Program-made: the position numbers and the translations under genes | Notes under the pieces: model-generated | Database searches by the model: none | Seen by the model: only the letters and a program-made list of their open reading frames with translations | What the model was told of the DNA's origin: nothing | In this document: positions 10,662 to 20,884 of the stretch, in pieces | Numbering within the stretch: the stretch's first letter is position 1 | How the letters are laid out: every line of letters begins with the position of its first letter | NCBI GenBank assembly: GCA_963556305.1 | Contig: OY745767.1 | Coordinates: forward strand, 62,001-126,000 | Source of the DNA: Platismatia glauca | Lineage: Eukaryota; Ascomycota; Lecanoromycetes; Lecanorales; Parmeliaceae | DNA: 64,000 bases | Direction: 5' to 3'

Positions 10662-11658
10662 TTGATGGCTTCTTTGCATCCAGACGAGGTTCCCTTTCCA
10701 GAGTCAGCTGCGTTGAGAACGGATCCGCTTTCAATCATGCTAGACTGTGATCCGGAAAGTTGTCACTGGAAGTATTCAACCCATAACGGATCATCAAACC
10801 CCCCTCAGCAATCACCACAGCTGCTCCTGGCCCAGCTTTCGCCGGACAAAGCTTCCGCTTTCTTAATGGCGGAGCTATCCACACCGCTTCTGGACTCGTT
10901 GTACCCAAAGCTATGGCTTGTAGCTAGGAAAGAAGGTAGCCATATTGACCCTCTCCACCATCAGCACGTCAAAGGCAGACAAGTGATAGTGAGCGAAGAT
11001 CCGAAAATGCATCTAATCTGGACCACGAACAAGATTTTCATCAAACCTGTTCCCCACTGCCTTTTCAGCTATTACTTCTGGCTTTCTTTCCTATCTCCTG
11101 GCGCATGCACCAAGAAGCCTCACGGGTTATCAAAAAGCCAGGAACATGACCGCACGCTTGCTCTAGGCTTTTTGCGATCGTATTCTCATCTAATCCGGCA
11201 TCGATCAGACTTCGCAATTGCCAAAGAACGCCATCTCATACCTGCAGACATTGACTGGCCAGCCTGGCGATGTTTCATTGCGCATTTCCACCAAGTACCG
11301 AATGCGCGAGTCGCGCAACGGTACCATTACGGACAAATGCGCCATTCCAGACTGAATCACCTTGTACGCTTGACTTTGCCTCGGGAGCGAAGCACCTTTT
11401 GGTTCTATGAACCACTGCACTGGTCAACAGCACCTTATATGAAAGGCATTACTACCAGTGTGGGCTCTTTCGTCAATGCAGGTCTCCCTAGCTGCGATTT
11501 CTGGAACGCGTGCTACAGCAAATGCCTACTGGACTTTCTCGGTGATGATTCAATCTGCAATGGCTGCAACTTGGATGTTAATGGTGGCGGTTCCTCTTGC
11601 TTTCGTTATCTGGCAACTTTGGTGGGGTTTCAGTCATAAGGGTGGGCTCCAACCTTAG
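10662..11658 (+). pseudogene. DUF6601-like membrane protein with frameshift
   Basis: The first 260 or so codons from 10662 match the fungal DUF6601-type pattern: PLHHQHVKGRQVIVSEDPKMHLIW, then IFIKPVPHCLFSYYFW, ALGFLRSYSHLIRHRSDFAIA, and QRYHYGQMRHSRLNHL. In that family a pair of C-terminal membrane helices beginning near an S-x-MQV motif should follow. The motif (ALSSMQVSLAA and a hydrophobic WMLMVAVPLAFVIWQLWW) is present, but in the +1-shifted frame ending at 11658. The original frame runs on to 11639 with non-membrane sequence. No intron of plausible length joins them; the only GT...CAG there is 36 nt. A one-base indel between about 11441 and 11470, or a sequencing error, is most likely. 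The family name is from memory. Confidence 0.6.
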
Positions 11659-12356
11659 ATGCTATCATGCTGAAAGTAGCAGACGTTGACGGCAGATTTC
11701 TCGAGCTCTTTCTCTGCGTTGGGTCTCCTAATTATAAATCCATTCATTGAAAATGGAAACCTATCAGAGACACCGGAGAAAGACCCCTATATGTGATACA
11801 AGAGGTGGTGGAGGCCTCAATTCTATCCTCAGCGGAAGCCATAACATAGAATCGTCAACAATGCATGGATGCCCTTACACACACCTTAACGAAACTGCTG
11901 AGTAACACCGACGCGACGAAACCGAATAGCTACAGACAGTAGACGTGAAGAGGTCAACGTCTAGTGCTTGGATACTCTTTAAGAAGGTCGTTATCAACGT
12001 AATACTGCGTACTGTACAATGCCACGGTACTCGTAGCCTATCTCATCGATTCACGGTAGATATGTAAAGTCACTGGCATACGATGTCATTTGGCTCAGGA
12101 TTAATTGACGGTAGACTGCCGACTGGCTCCTACGTCGATGGCAGCATGGTGCCTGAGAGGATGATGTGATTCGAAAGACAAGTATCCGTTGTATGTTGCT
12201 GTTGTCTTGTAGGGTGCCAAGAAAGTCCATCGGTTTTGCATACGCTAAGACCCAATCCTCACTTCTTCAGAGTAGCCCTTGCATCAACACAGAGACAGCA
12301 GTCCCTTATGCCTTCTTGACTCTACACATACGAGTCTTGACAAGAAACTTCATGAC
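11659..12356. other. intergenic, promoter side of MED6
   Basis: No gene, repeat or RNA recognised. Presumed to hold the MED6 promoter. Confidence 0.45.
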
Positions 12357-13549
12357 ATGGCGCAAGAGCCCCCCCTAGATGAGATACAATGGCGGTCTCC
12401 CAAAGCACAGGAAATGGGCGGCATCCACACCAACACCGGTAAGTCCCACAGATACTCAAGCTCCACCAGCTCACTGAATGTTACTCACAGTGCTTCCCTA
12501 CTTCGCTGAATCCCCATTCTTCGATGCTACCTCCAACAATGCCACTCTGACTACGCAAGCGCTCTACAACCCTAACATGTACTACATTATCCAGACTCGA
12601 GAAGCCTTTGAGGGAAGGTTGCGGACGATGCAAGGGCTAGAGTTCATGGTCATTCATGATCCATCTGAGAATGATACCAAGCCTAATCATAGTGGCGTCT
12701 GGGTTATACGGAAACAGAACAGGCGTAAGAGACAAGGCGCACAGGACGAGGTAACCGGAATCAGCTCGTACTATGTCGTGGGGGACAATGTCTACATGGC
12801 GCCGTCGGTGGGGAATATTCTTAGTAGCAGGCTGGTATGTACTGCCGAATTGCTATCGATGGGTCGCCCTGACCTCAAAGCTGTAGCTGTCAACAGTCAC
12901 CTCCCTCACGAAGCTACTCTCCACGGCGTCTTCTCTCCCGAGCTTCACTCCTTCGCTTGGCCATACCTACCTGCCTCCAATCTCAAAGAATCCTACATCA
13001 GGTTCAAGCCTCCAGGCAACCCAAGCGAGTCAAGAAGGCACACCTATGCTGGGAGGAGGCACACCCTTGCCGACAACGCAAGAGACTGCTACCAGCGCGA
13101 AAGCTTCTAAACATACTTCAGACATTGGCCTCCAAGGTGTCCATATGCTGGCGTATTCCTATGATCTATCGGACCGCTACGCAAATGAGTACATGGATGA
13201 GAATCCCATCGTGGGTGAGCCAGGGTCATTCAAGTTGTCGAAATCGCATAATACTTCATTCGCAACATCTACGCAAACATCGAAACCATCTAGTCAAGTT
13301 CAAGAATCGTCAAAACTCTCAAGCCAATCTTCTGAGGTAGCGACTCCGGCGAAGAGTGCGGTACCGACGCCGCAGTTGAAGACTGAAGACTTGCCAGCAC
13401 CGGTGAGAAAAGGTACGAAGGGCAGCGAGAAGACTCCATTGACACCAGGCACCAAGGAGAAGAAGTCGAGGAGGAAGAGCAAAGCTGCCGGCGACAAGGG
13501 GGTGACGACGCCAAAAGCCACGACCCCTAAGCCTACTACGCCGGGATAA
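12357..13549 (+). CDS. MED6: Mediator complex subunit 6 (three exons, 362 aa)
   Basis: Head-module subunit of Mediator, linking activators to RNA polymerase II in the nucleus. Exons are 12357-12438, 12491-12834 and 12887-13549, with two 52-nt introns (GTAAGT...CACAG, phase 1; GTATGT...TGTAG, phase 0). The spliced reading gives the family signature: LDEIQWRSP, VLPYFAESPFFDATSNN, MQGLEFMVIHDP, GVWVIRKQNRRKR, YYVVGDNVYMAPSV, and SSRLLSTVTSLTKLLSTASSLPSF followed by GHTYLPP. A later block has YANEYMDENPIVGEPGSF, also typical of fungal MED6. The C-terminal 100 residues are low-complexity (Ser/Thr/Lys/Pro), as usual in ascomycetes. It converges on the SDR gene, 173 bp away. Confidence 0.93.
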
Positions 13550-13722
13550 TCATTACAGACCCCAGATTTTACACTTCGTTTGCTGGAACACTATACATTC
13601 TGAGTACTTCGCCAAACAGTCGGCCCTCTTCCGGAAATTGGCACTCTGGCTGGTCGTTGCCAATTATCAAGACTGACACCCAGAAGGATTCCGCTCTACA
13701 ACCCAATGTCCAACGCCATTGT

Positions 13723-15026
13723 CTACACCATCCCATCTATACTGCCGTTTGCATCTTCGATGCCATGGCCGTCATCGATATCAACCGCACAGCTGCAGTC
13801 CACGAAATCCTCCAGCTCCTCGCTCACGGTCTTCAGCTTCTCTTTCACACTAGCCACACCTTCATGCCCAACGATGTGTCTCGCCGGCGGATTGTCGTGT
13901 CCGCCGATTGCTATGATAGCATTGATGGTCTCTGCAAGGAGCGAAGACTGCATCTCCGGTGGAAGCTTCGGATAAAGGGTTTGGATTTGGCCGCCTGCCA
14001 ATGATGCAGGCTCATGGTTTCCATTCTGCTGGGCAGTGTCGAGACGATCTAACAGACTTCCAATTATACCTCTAAACAAAGGCGCCGGGTTGTTGTCCGG
14101 TGAATACTGGGGCATTGACGGGGCGGATATAATCTTGTTGGTTAGAACACCGATTTCCATTGTAGGTTGGACAATGGTCATCTTGATATTGAAGGGAGCA
14201 ATTTCATAGGCGAGGCTATCGCAGAAGCCTTCAAGCGCCCAGCCGGCAGCGCAATACATGCCTAGACCTGGAGTTCCCAGATGCCCAGCTGGATGTTGTA
14301 TCAGATCAGACCCTGCAAGCTGGGATATTTCGACTGACTTATACCCGTCAATACTAGAACATGTCCACTATTCTGCTTCCGCATCGTCGGTAGTGCAGCC
14401 TTGATGCAGTTGACAGGACCGAAGAAATTGGTCTCGAGTTGTTCCCGTACCAAACTTTGTGTCCGTGGAGAAGCCGCGAGCTCTTCGACTGTGCCAACCA
14501 GCGCTGTGGCCATTCATCAGCACCCACTCCCGTAGACTACAAGCTATACTTGATGGGACTGACCTTGGCTAGAGCAGCAAAGTAGTATGTCCAACTTCCC
14601 AAACCACTCTACCGCCTCAGCTACAGCAGACTGACACTGTCCCATCACACTGCTCCCCACGCATTAGCCCCTTCCCCTACTAACAAGCGGTCATACAACC
14701 AAGCAACAGGGACCCTCACACCTCCCGTCCAACTCCACCCCCTTACACCTTTCTTTCCAACCCTCCTTCTCACACTCCCGCCAGAAATCCCGGAACTCAT
14801 CTCCTCGTTGCGTATCCCCAACTTCCTCCCCTTCTTCACTACGAGCGTCGGCGAGGTGTCGTGGACTTAGGCCTGCAATCACATTGTCGCCGTGAGAAAG
14901 CGCTTGACGGGCAATTGCGATGCCAATTGGGGAGGTGGATGCGGTGATGAGCCAAGTGCGGGGGGTGGTGTGCGGGGGGAAGGCGGGGGTTGGCGTGTGA
15001 GTGGGGATGGTGGGGGCCGGCGTCAT
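13723..15026 (-). CDS. divergent short-chain dehydrogenase/reductase (four exons, 372 aa)
   Basis: Exons are 15026-14722, 14652-14564, 14503-14345 and 14288-13723. Introns of 69, 60 and 56 nt all preserve frame. The N-terminal Rossmann strand reads TWLITASTSPIGIAIARQAL, a degenerate TGxxxGxG. Later blocks are GKLDILLCCSSQALVGTVEEL, QLETNFFGPVNCIKAALPTMR and GHVLVLTG. The catalytic region has Y in GMYCAAGWALEGFCDSLAYE, but the expected YxxxK lysine is Gly (YCAAG). The protein may therefore be catalytically altered or act as a binding protein. The rest (EIAPFNIKMTIVQPTMEIGVLTNK) follows a subgroup common in Dothideomycetes. The substrate is unknown. Confidence 0.8.
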
Positions 15027-15523
15027 TTTTAGAGGCGCTGGGAAGACATGGTTGATTGAGTTTATGAGAGGGTATGAAGAGAAGTGAATGGTCGTGTGGA
15101 CGAATGGTATCTGCAGGAAAGTAAAGTAGGTAAGTACTTAGTAGGGCGAGTCGCGGAGACGAGCTCCTTGGCGCTTGCCGCGAGAGGCGCGATGGTGCAT
15201 TGTAACATGCGCGTCACCAGCATGAAAACTGTAGACTTGCCATCTTTCTTCCCAATGAGCTGCCACCTTTCGGACATCAATCGAAGTATACGCAGCTCTT
15301 TCAACCTGATGTTGTGGCAGAGCACACATCGAAGCTGGACGCGATCGTTCCGTTTCTCATAAACCCACCCGGCCTGCTCGCCCAGTCGGACTGAAAGTCT
15401 TCTTTAAGGTGCCTGCAGATGACCCTGAGCATTTAGCCCCTAATTACCGACTACCCTACCCGGTATTCTCGAGTGGTGTTCCCGTTCCCGCATTCGTGAG
15501 TCGGCCACAATAGACATGCTAAT
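15027..15523. other. intergenic upstream of the SDR gene
   Basis: No gene seen. It contains the likely SDR promoter and leads into the tandem array at 15524. Confidence 0.45.
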
Positions 15524-15905
15524 GACACGTAATCACGAGCATCGGATGCATCGAGGAGCGATCTCCGATTGCTGCAGGTGTCGTTATTCTCGTGCGACAT
15601 GCGTTTATCAACCACATGCTCTAGTGACACGTAAATGCTAGCATCGGCTGCATCGAGGAGCGATCTCCGGTTGCTGCAGGCGTTGTTATTTTCGTGCAAC
15701 ATGCCTTCATCAACAGCGGTCTATTGACACGTAATCACGAGCATCAGATGCATCGAGAAGCGATCTCCGATTGCTGTAGGCGTCGTTATTCTCGTGTGAC
15801 ATGCGTTTATCAACGGCATGCTCTAATGACACGTAAATGCTAGCATCGGATGCATCGAGAACCGATCTCCAATTGCTGTAGGCGTCGTTGTTTTCGTGTG
15901 ACTTC
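15524..15905. repeat. 101-bp tandem repeat, four units, two-unit higher-order period
   Basis: Units start with gacacgtaa at 15524, 15626, 15726 and 15828, a spacing of 102, 100 and 102 bp. Units 1 and 3 continue 'tcacgagcatc' and units 2 and 4 'atgctagcatc', so the array is two copies of a dimer of about 202 bp. On the minus strand each unit reads as about 34 residues (SHENND...NRRSLLDA.DA....VSLEH.VDKR) and is largely open. The 100-bp spacing breaks the frame between units 2 and 3, and no signal peptide or good start is visible. A non-coding satellite is the simpler reading. Confidence 0.88.
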
Positions 15906-16107
15906 AACATTGCATGTTCGCTGCCTCTTGCACCGATGCTCCGATCTCTTATACGCCAATGACGAGAGATGCAGTTCTCGTACGCAATCTTCTGATATCG
16001 TTCACCGCCCGTACTTTTTGCTCTTGTTCAGGAACTGGAACTTCATCTTTGAACCACAATTCCTTTCTCGTCACCTTAGCTAAGAACCGAAAAACTACGT
16101 CCATACT

Positions 16108-16930
16108 ATGGCGACTTATCAGATCTCACAGATTTCTTCACAGGATATTCTACAGATCGCCAACATGAGCTCGAACTTCACAGCTACGGATCCGTTGATA
16201 AACGCCATGTTACAAGACTCAAGCGGCGGATCTTCCAACTCCGTAGAGTCGCGCAAAGTCGTGGCTTTGCACAACTACACTAAGGGACTATTGGGCTCCA
16301 TTGGACTTGTCGCAAGCTCTTTTGTCTTCAAGTCATGTAGCCTCTTCACGCCACATCTCGTTGAGGCTTCTGCCTGGATTCAGCATTTTCATCCTGATCC
16401 ATACTGGCATGTTCCATGGAAAGACGAGCCAGGAACATCTGACATACCTCCCGACTGCGTCAACGCAAACCTTTATCACCAAATTGAGAACTTTTTGCAT
16501 TCAAGTCGGAAGACCTACATGCGAGGAAAACAGCATTATTGTCCGTCCCTCTTCTTTCTCATAATCCAATAATGATAAATGCTGATGCGGCATCGAAGAC
16601 ATACGACAACTCGATTTCAGAGTCTCGGAGCTACAAGCGGTAGGCAAAGACGCGGCCAGGTACCTGCTCGCGCACATTAGCAGGCTCAACCCGCAAGTGG
16701 ACAAATACGCGCACGTCAACGGCGCACATCATGACTTACTCCAAGATCTAGGATGGGAATATGTCGGCCACGTTTCTTTCGCTCCGGATGTTGCTCATAG
16801 TGTCAACCTCTTAACGTCTCCTCTAAGTACGGGTAGCTGGGTACTGAGAGGCGTGCTGGACTTGAACAAGGCGGCTGTGGTGACTATAAGCAAGTCAAAT
16901 GTGCCGCTGAGGCCATTCTCTGCAGAGTAG
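16108..16930 (+). CDS. hypothetical protein, two exons (254 aa)
   Basis: Exons are 16108-16540 and 16599-16930. The 58-nt intron (GTCCGT...TGCTGA...GAAG) is phase 1 and joins two open frames without a stop. A second ATG at 16165 (MSSNFTATDPL) is an alternative start. The protein has a Gln/Ser-rich N-terminus, a weakly hydrophobic stretch near residues 60-80 (GLLGSIGLVASSFVF), a conserved-looking WIQHFHPDPYWHVPW segment, and a C-terminal half with HDLLQDLGWEYVGHVSFAPD. No domain is recognised. The splice acceptor is the weakest part of the model. Confidence 0.5.
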
Positions 16931-17506
16931 GATCAATCGTCATCTGGGTGCTCTTTTAGTTGAGTCTAAGGCAATCAAAAGCGCACAAAGCGCTTTGAAT
17001 AGACGCCGGTAATCGAGAGTGATTCTATACAGTCATTTAGCCTTGCATCAATTGTGAGAACGTAAATATATATGTCAGTGAAGCCATAGAAGAACAAAGC
17101 ATTGGACTTGTGGGGACGATTCGACTCGAAGATGCGAGAAATTCTGGTGGAGTGTATGTAGTTCTCAAGCGATAAAAATCTGTCGCCAATATTTCTCCAC
17201 CAAGTAGCCATTCTGCCTCTCCCATCCCCATTTTTTCAGTATGGTTTAAGCGTGAGAAATTTCATGAGAAGGGATTAGAAATCTCCATAAATCGGTGGTC
17301 CTCTAAAAGGAGGGCAGACTTCCCTCGCTTTTTCTCGCCATTTCTCCCAATCGCGCTTGGCGTTGTAACCCATCTTACCTACCTACTCAGTATGTTTTTA
17401 GGTTGCGAGTACACTTTGTAACAGATGTGGAACGAAGAAGACTCTGCACTTCTGGTGTGCTATGTATGATCGTGGCATCCTTCATCTTTAGCATCTCTAC
17501 GAGGCA
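16931..17506. other. intergenic upstream of the PABA synthase gene
   Basis: Short minus-strand frames only. Nothing is supported as a gene. Likely 3' UTR of the left gene and promoter of the right one. Confidence 0.45.
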
Positions 17507-20248
17507 ATGCCCCACGCCACCAGCCACCGTGTCCTCTTCATCGACGCCTACGACTCCTTCACCAACAACATTATCGCTCTCCTCGAAACCAATCTCCACG
17601 TTGAGGTCACAACTATCAGAATCGATGAACCAATCTCGGACTTCGCAGCTTTTCTGCAACCGTTCTCCGCTGTAATCGCGGGACCTGGTCCCGGCGATCC
17701 GAGGAACCCCGAAGATGTGGGCTGGATTCGAGAATTGTGGAAGCTTGAAGGGCAGGATTTATTGCCGGTCTTGGGCATTTGTCTTGGGTTTCAGAGTCTT
17801 GTGCTGGCCTTTGGTGGGACCGTCGATAGATTGGGACAGCCGAGACATGGCGTTGTGAGGAAGGTCAGGGGAGACGGGAAAGGAATTTTCAAAGGCTTGG
17901 AAGAGATCGAGACGGTACAGTATCATTCTCTTCACGCTTCTCTTAGGCCGGAGGACGAACAGAAAGGGGCTGGGTCCTACGACACAAGAAAAGCGTTACT
18001 CAAATGCTCAGATCTCGAACCTTTGGCTTGGGACTACGAGATGGACAATGCCGGAGAGTGCACAAAGGAAGCCATGTCTCTCAACCCGAAACGAGTTCTG
18101 ATGGCTGTAGAGCATAAGTCAAAGCCGTTCTATGGGATACAGTTCCACGCAGAATCTATATGCTCTAACAGTAAGGCCCGAATGGTCCTTGAAGCATGGT
18201 GGAAAATTGCAGAGAAATGGAGAAGATCGTGTCGATACATTGATTCAATGGTGAGATCGCCAAGGTCAATTTACACAGACCTTGGAGACGCTCACATTGG
18301 CTCGAGGGACGAGAATTGGCTACCATTATATCGAAGAGCAATCGATCACTCGAAGACTTCTACAACATCAATTAGTAGAACCCACGATGGAGAAAAGCCA
18401 AATCGAAATCCGTTGGAAGAGTTGAAGGGATATAATGGCGTCTATCATTCCGAACGTCCCAGTGGAAAATGCATGGTCCAGGTTATAAGAAGCGTGATGG
18501 ATGTCGGAAAAGCCACTGTGTCTTCGATCTGTGAGACTCTTGGTTTGGTCAACGGAGAAGTGATCATCCTGGATTCCGAATTACATCAAAGGGATGATGT
18601 TGGGGAGAACAGCATCATCGGCCTCGTGTCGCCAGATTCGCTGCGGTTTGAATACCAAGTTGGCACGAATAAGGTCCGCCGGATTCAAAATGGACAGAGT
18701 GAGATGATAGATCTTCAACACTACGGAGGGAGTGTCTTCTCATACTTGAAATCTTTTATGAGTCAATACAGAGTCGAAAGTTCCAATGCGAGTGTCCCCT
18801 TTTGGGGCGGTCTGATGGGGTTCATCGGCTATGAAGCATGTCTGGAGACCATTGGCATCACTCACTCGCAGCGCGGCAGACAGAAGTCTCAAAGATCAAG
18901 ACCGGACTTAAGTTTCATCTTCATCGAGCGAAGCATCGTAGTAAATTATCGCCACAAAGAGATCCACGTCCAAACCATCAAGCCCGATGACCAAGGCTGG
19001 GTTGACACGACTTCCTTGCGACTGAAAAGCGAAAGAACCATAAGCGCACCAGCTTTGACCCCAAGTCATCTCCTTCTCAACCCTCAAATGTCGCTCCCAG
19101 ATGCCGCATCCTACCAGGCCAAAGTCCGAGCCTGCCAATCCGCAATCCGGGCCGGCGACTCCTACGAGCTCTGCCTGACCAACCAAGCCACCATCCACAC
19201 CCAGAACCATCTCGAAACCTGGCCACTCTACCGCCGTCTCCGGCACCTCAATCCGGCTCCCTTCTCCGCTTACGTGCGTCTTGGAAAACTGACCCTTCTG
19301 TCCAGCTCGCCCGAGCGCTTTTTGCGATGGTCACGACCAACCAACCCGTCAGGTCTTAGCACCAACGATGCGTTTGAATGCAAAGAGAGGACCATAAATT
19401 GTCAATTCCGGCCGATAAAGGGAACCGTGAAGCGCCAACCAGACCCCGACACCCCACCACTCACCCTCGCCGAAGCAACAGCTCTGCTCGCAACGCCCAA
19501 AGAGCGCGCCGAGAATCTCATGATTGTGGACTTGATACGGCACGACCTCCACGGCGTAGTAGGGTCGGGCAGCGTAACGGTGCCGAAGCTGATGGTAGTG
19601 GAGGAGTACGCCACGCTCTTCCAACTCGTCAGCGTCATCGAGGGAACCCTTGCTATCAAAGATTCCGACGACAACGACGACGACGACGACGACATCAGCA
19701 ACAGCAAAAACAACAACGACAACAAAGACTCCACTCCCCCCCCAAAGAGCACCCCCGACCCCCCAAGCGCGCAAAACCCCCCGCCCAGCACCCCCTCCGC
19801 AAAAACAGGCCTCGACATCCTCGCCGCCTCCCTCCCCCCCGGCAGCATGACCGGCGCCCCCAAACTGCGCTCCTGCCAGATCCTCCGCTCCCTCGAACGC
19901 CGCCCCCGCGGCATCTACTCCGGCGTTCTCGGCTACATGGACGTCGGCGGCGGTGGCGATTTCTCCGTCGTGATCCGTAGCGTCGTGCGCTGGGACCGCG
20001 ATGCCCGTCCGGCGCCCGACGCGGGTGGCGACGACGGCGCGGCTGCGACCGAGGTCGTCGGAGACGGAGACGGAGATGCGGAAGACGACGAAGACGAGGC
20101 CGTGGGCGACGAGTGGACGATTGGAGCGGGGGGCGCGGTGACGGGTCTCAGTAGCGAGGAGGGGGAGTGGGAGGAGATGATTGCGAAGCTGAGGAGCACG
20201 TTGCGGCTTTTCGACGAGGATGGATCCGGCGGGGGAGGAACGACCTAA
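17507..20248 (+). CDS. fused para-aminobenzoate (aminodeoxychorismate) synthase, 913 aa
   Basis: Converts chorismate and glutamine to 4-amino-4-deoxychorismate in folate (PABA) synthesis. Single exon. The N-terminal class I glutamine amidotransferase has the nucleophile in GICLGFQ (Cys92) and the His/Glu pair in GIQFHAES (His214, Glu216). A chorismate-binding domain starts after a linker and carries SYELCLTNQ, RPIKGTVKR (about residue 637), KERAENLMIVDLIRHDL and SMTGAPKLRSC, with the terminal WTIGAGGAVT. The PIKGT motif (Lys) is the PABA-synthase form, as opposed to anthranilate synthase. The fungal counterpart is yeast Abz1. Between the two last core blocks is an unusual insertion of about 50 residues (Asp/Asn run, then Pro-rich), and a second acidic insertion lies near the C-terminus. 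Confidence 0.93.
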   Translation: MPHATSHRVLFIDAYDSFTNNIIALLETNLHVEVTTIRIDEPISDFAAFLQPFSAVIAGPGPGDPRNPEDVGWIRELWKLEGQDLLPVLGICLGFQSLVLAFGGTVDRLGQPRHGVVRKVRGDGKGIFKGLEEIETVQYHSLHASLRPEDEQKGAGSYDTRKALLKCSDLEPLAWDYEMDNAGECTKEAMSLNPKRVLMAVEHKSKPFYGIQFHAESICSNSKARMVLEAWWKIAEKWRRSCRYIDSMVRSPRSIYTDLGDAHIGSRDENWLPLYRRAIDHSKTSTTSISRTHDGEKPNRNPLEELKGYNGVYHSERPSGKCMVQVIRSVMDVGKATVSSICETLGLVNGEVIILDSELHQRDDVGENSIIGLVSPDSLRFEYQVGTNKVRRIQNGQSEMIDLQHYGGSVFSYLKSFMSQYRVESSNASVPFWGGLMGFIGYEACLETIGITHSQRGRQKSQRSRPDLSFIFIERSIVVNYRHKEIHVQTIKPDDQGWVDTTSLRLKSERTISAPALTPSHLLLNPQMSLPDAASYQAKVRACQSAIRAGDSYELCLTNQATIHTQNHLETWPLYRRLRHLNPAPFSAYVRLGKLTLLSSSPERFLRWSRPTNPSGLSTNDAFECKERTINCQFRPIKGTVKRQPDPDTPPLTLAEATALLATPKERAENLMIVDLIRHDLHGVVGSGSVTVPKLMVVEEYATLFQLVSVIEGTLAIKDSDDNDDDDDDISNSKNNNDNKDSTPPPKSTPDPPSAQNPPPSTPSAKTGLDILAASLPPGSMTGAPKLRSCQILRSLERRPRGIYSGVLGYMDVGGGGDFSVVIRSVVRWDRDARPAPDAGGDDGAAATEVVGDGDGDAEDDEDEAVGDEWTIGAGGAVTGLSSEEGEWEEMIAKLRSTLRLFDEDGSGGGGTT

Positions 20249-20884
20249 GTACGTGAAGGAGTAAGTACGTCAGCGGGTCCGCTCAGTAGTGCGCGGAGAC
20301 CTATTTTGTTAGCCTGACTCGATTTCTGCATATTGTACTCGAGATCTGATTTCCGAAGAAGAAAAACGGTGGACGCAGGATGATCATTCGGAGGCTCGCT
20401 ATCCCTTCAACACACGGGTTTGCGGGAATGGCACGGAGGATGGCGATCTGGGCATTTAACATGTACGATGGAAACGGGAGGGGGCGTATTCATTGAGACG
20501 ATGGGGTTCAACAACCCAGTTCTGCGCGGGGTGGGGTCGGGATGTTGGAGCTTCAACATATATATATATTTTCCAGAGCGTACCGCGGAAGACATGTCGA
20601 GGTCGTCTTTATATAAAGGCAGGGACTTGGAATATGATATGCGGACTCAACACCGGTATCGGAACGGGGACGGGCATCCAAGGGCCGTGCTCGGACCCAG
20701 GGCGCACGTTTCCATGCTTTAGACATCGCGAACAAGCCCGAAGCGATGCCCGCGTCTGTCTGTTTGGGAGCCTGATGTATTGGAGAAAAGTCGACTCATC
20801 AAATGCATACCCATCCCATCCATAGCTCCTCATAGCATCTAGCTGCGTACATGGAAAGATTGTTCGCCTCACCCGACCTGCCAA
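20249..20884. other. intergenic, convergent 3' ends
   Basis: No gene recognised. It includes a short AT dinucleotide run near 20560. Confidence 0.45.

Noticed and set aside
15451..15910. Kex2-processed repeat-peptide gene on the minus strand
   Set aside because: Frame breaks between units 2 and 3 and no signal peptide or start was found; kept only as a tandem-repeat finding.
19349..19980. Long frames on both strands within the PABA synthase gene
   Set aside because: GC-rich shadows of the coding strand; composition (Val or Arg/Pro runs) is typical of antisense or shifted reading.
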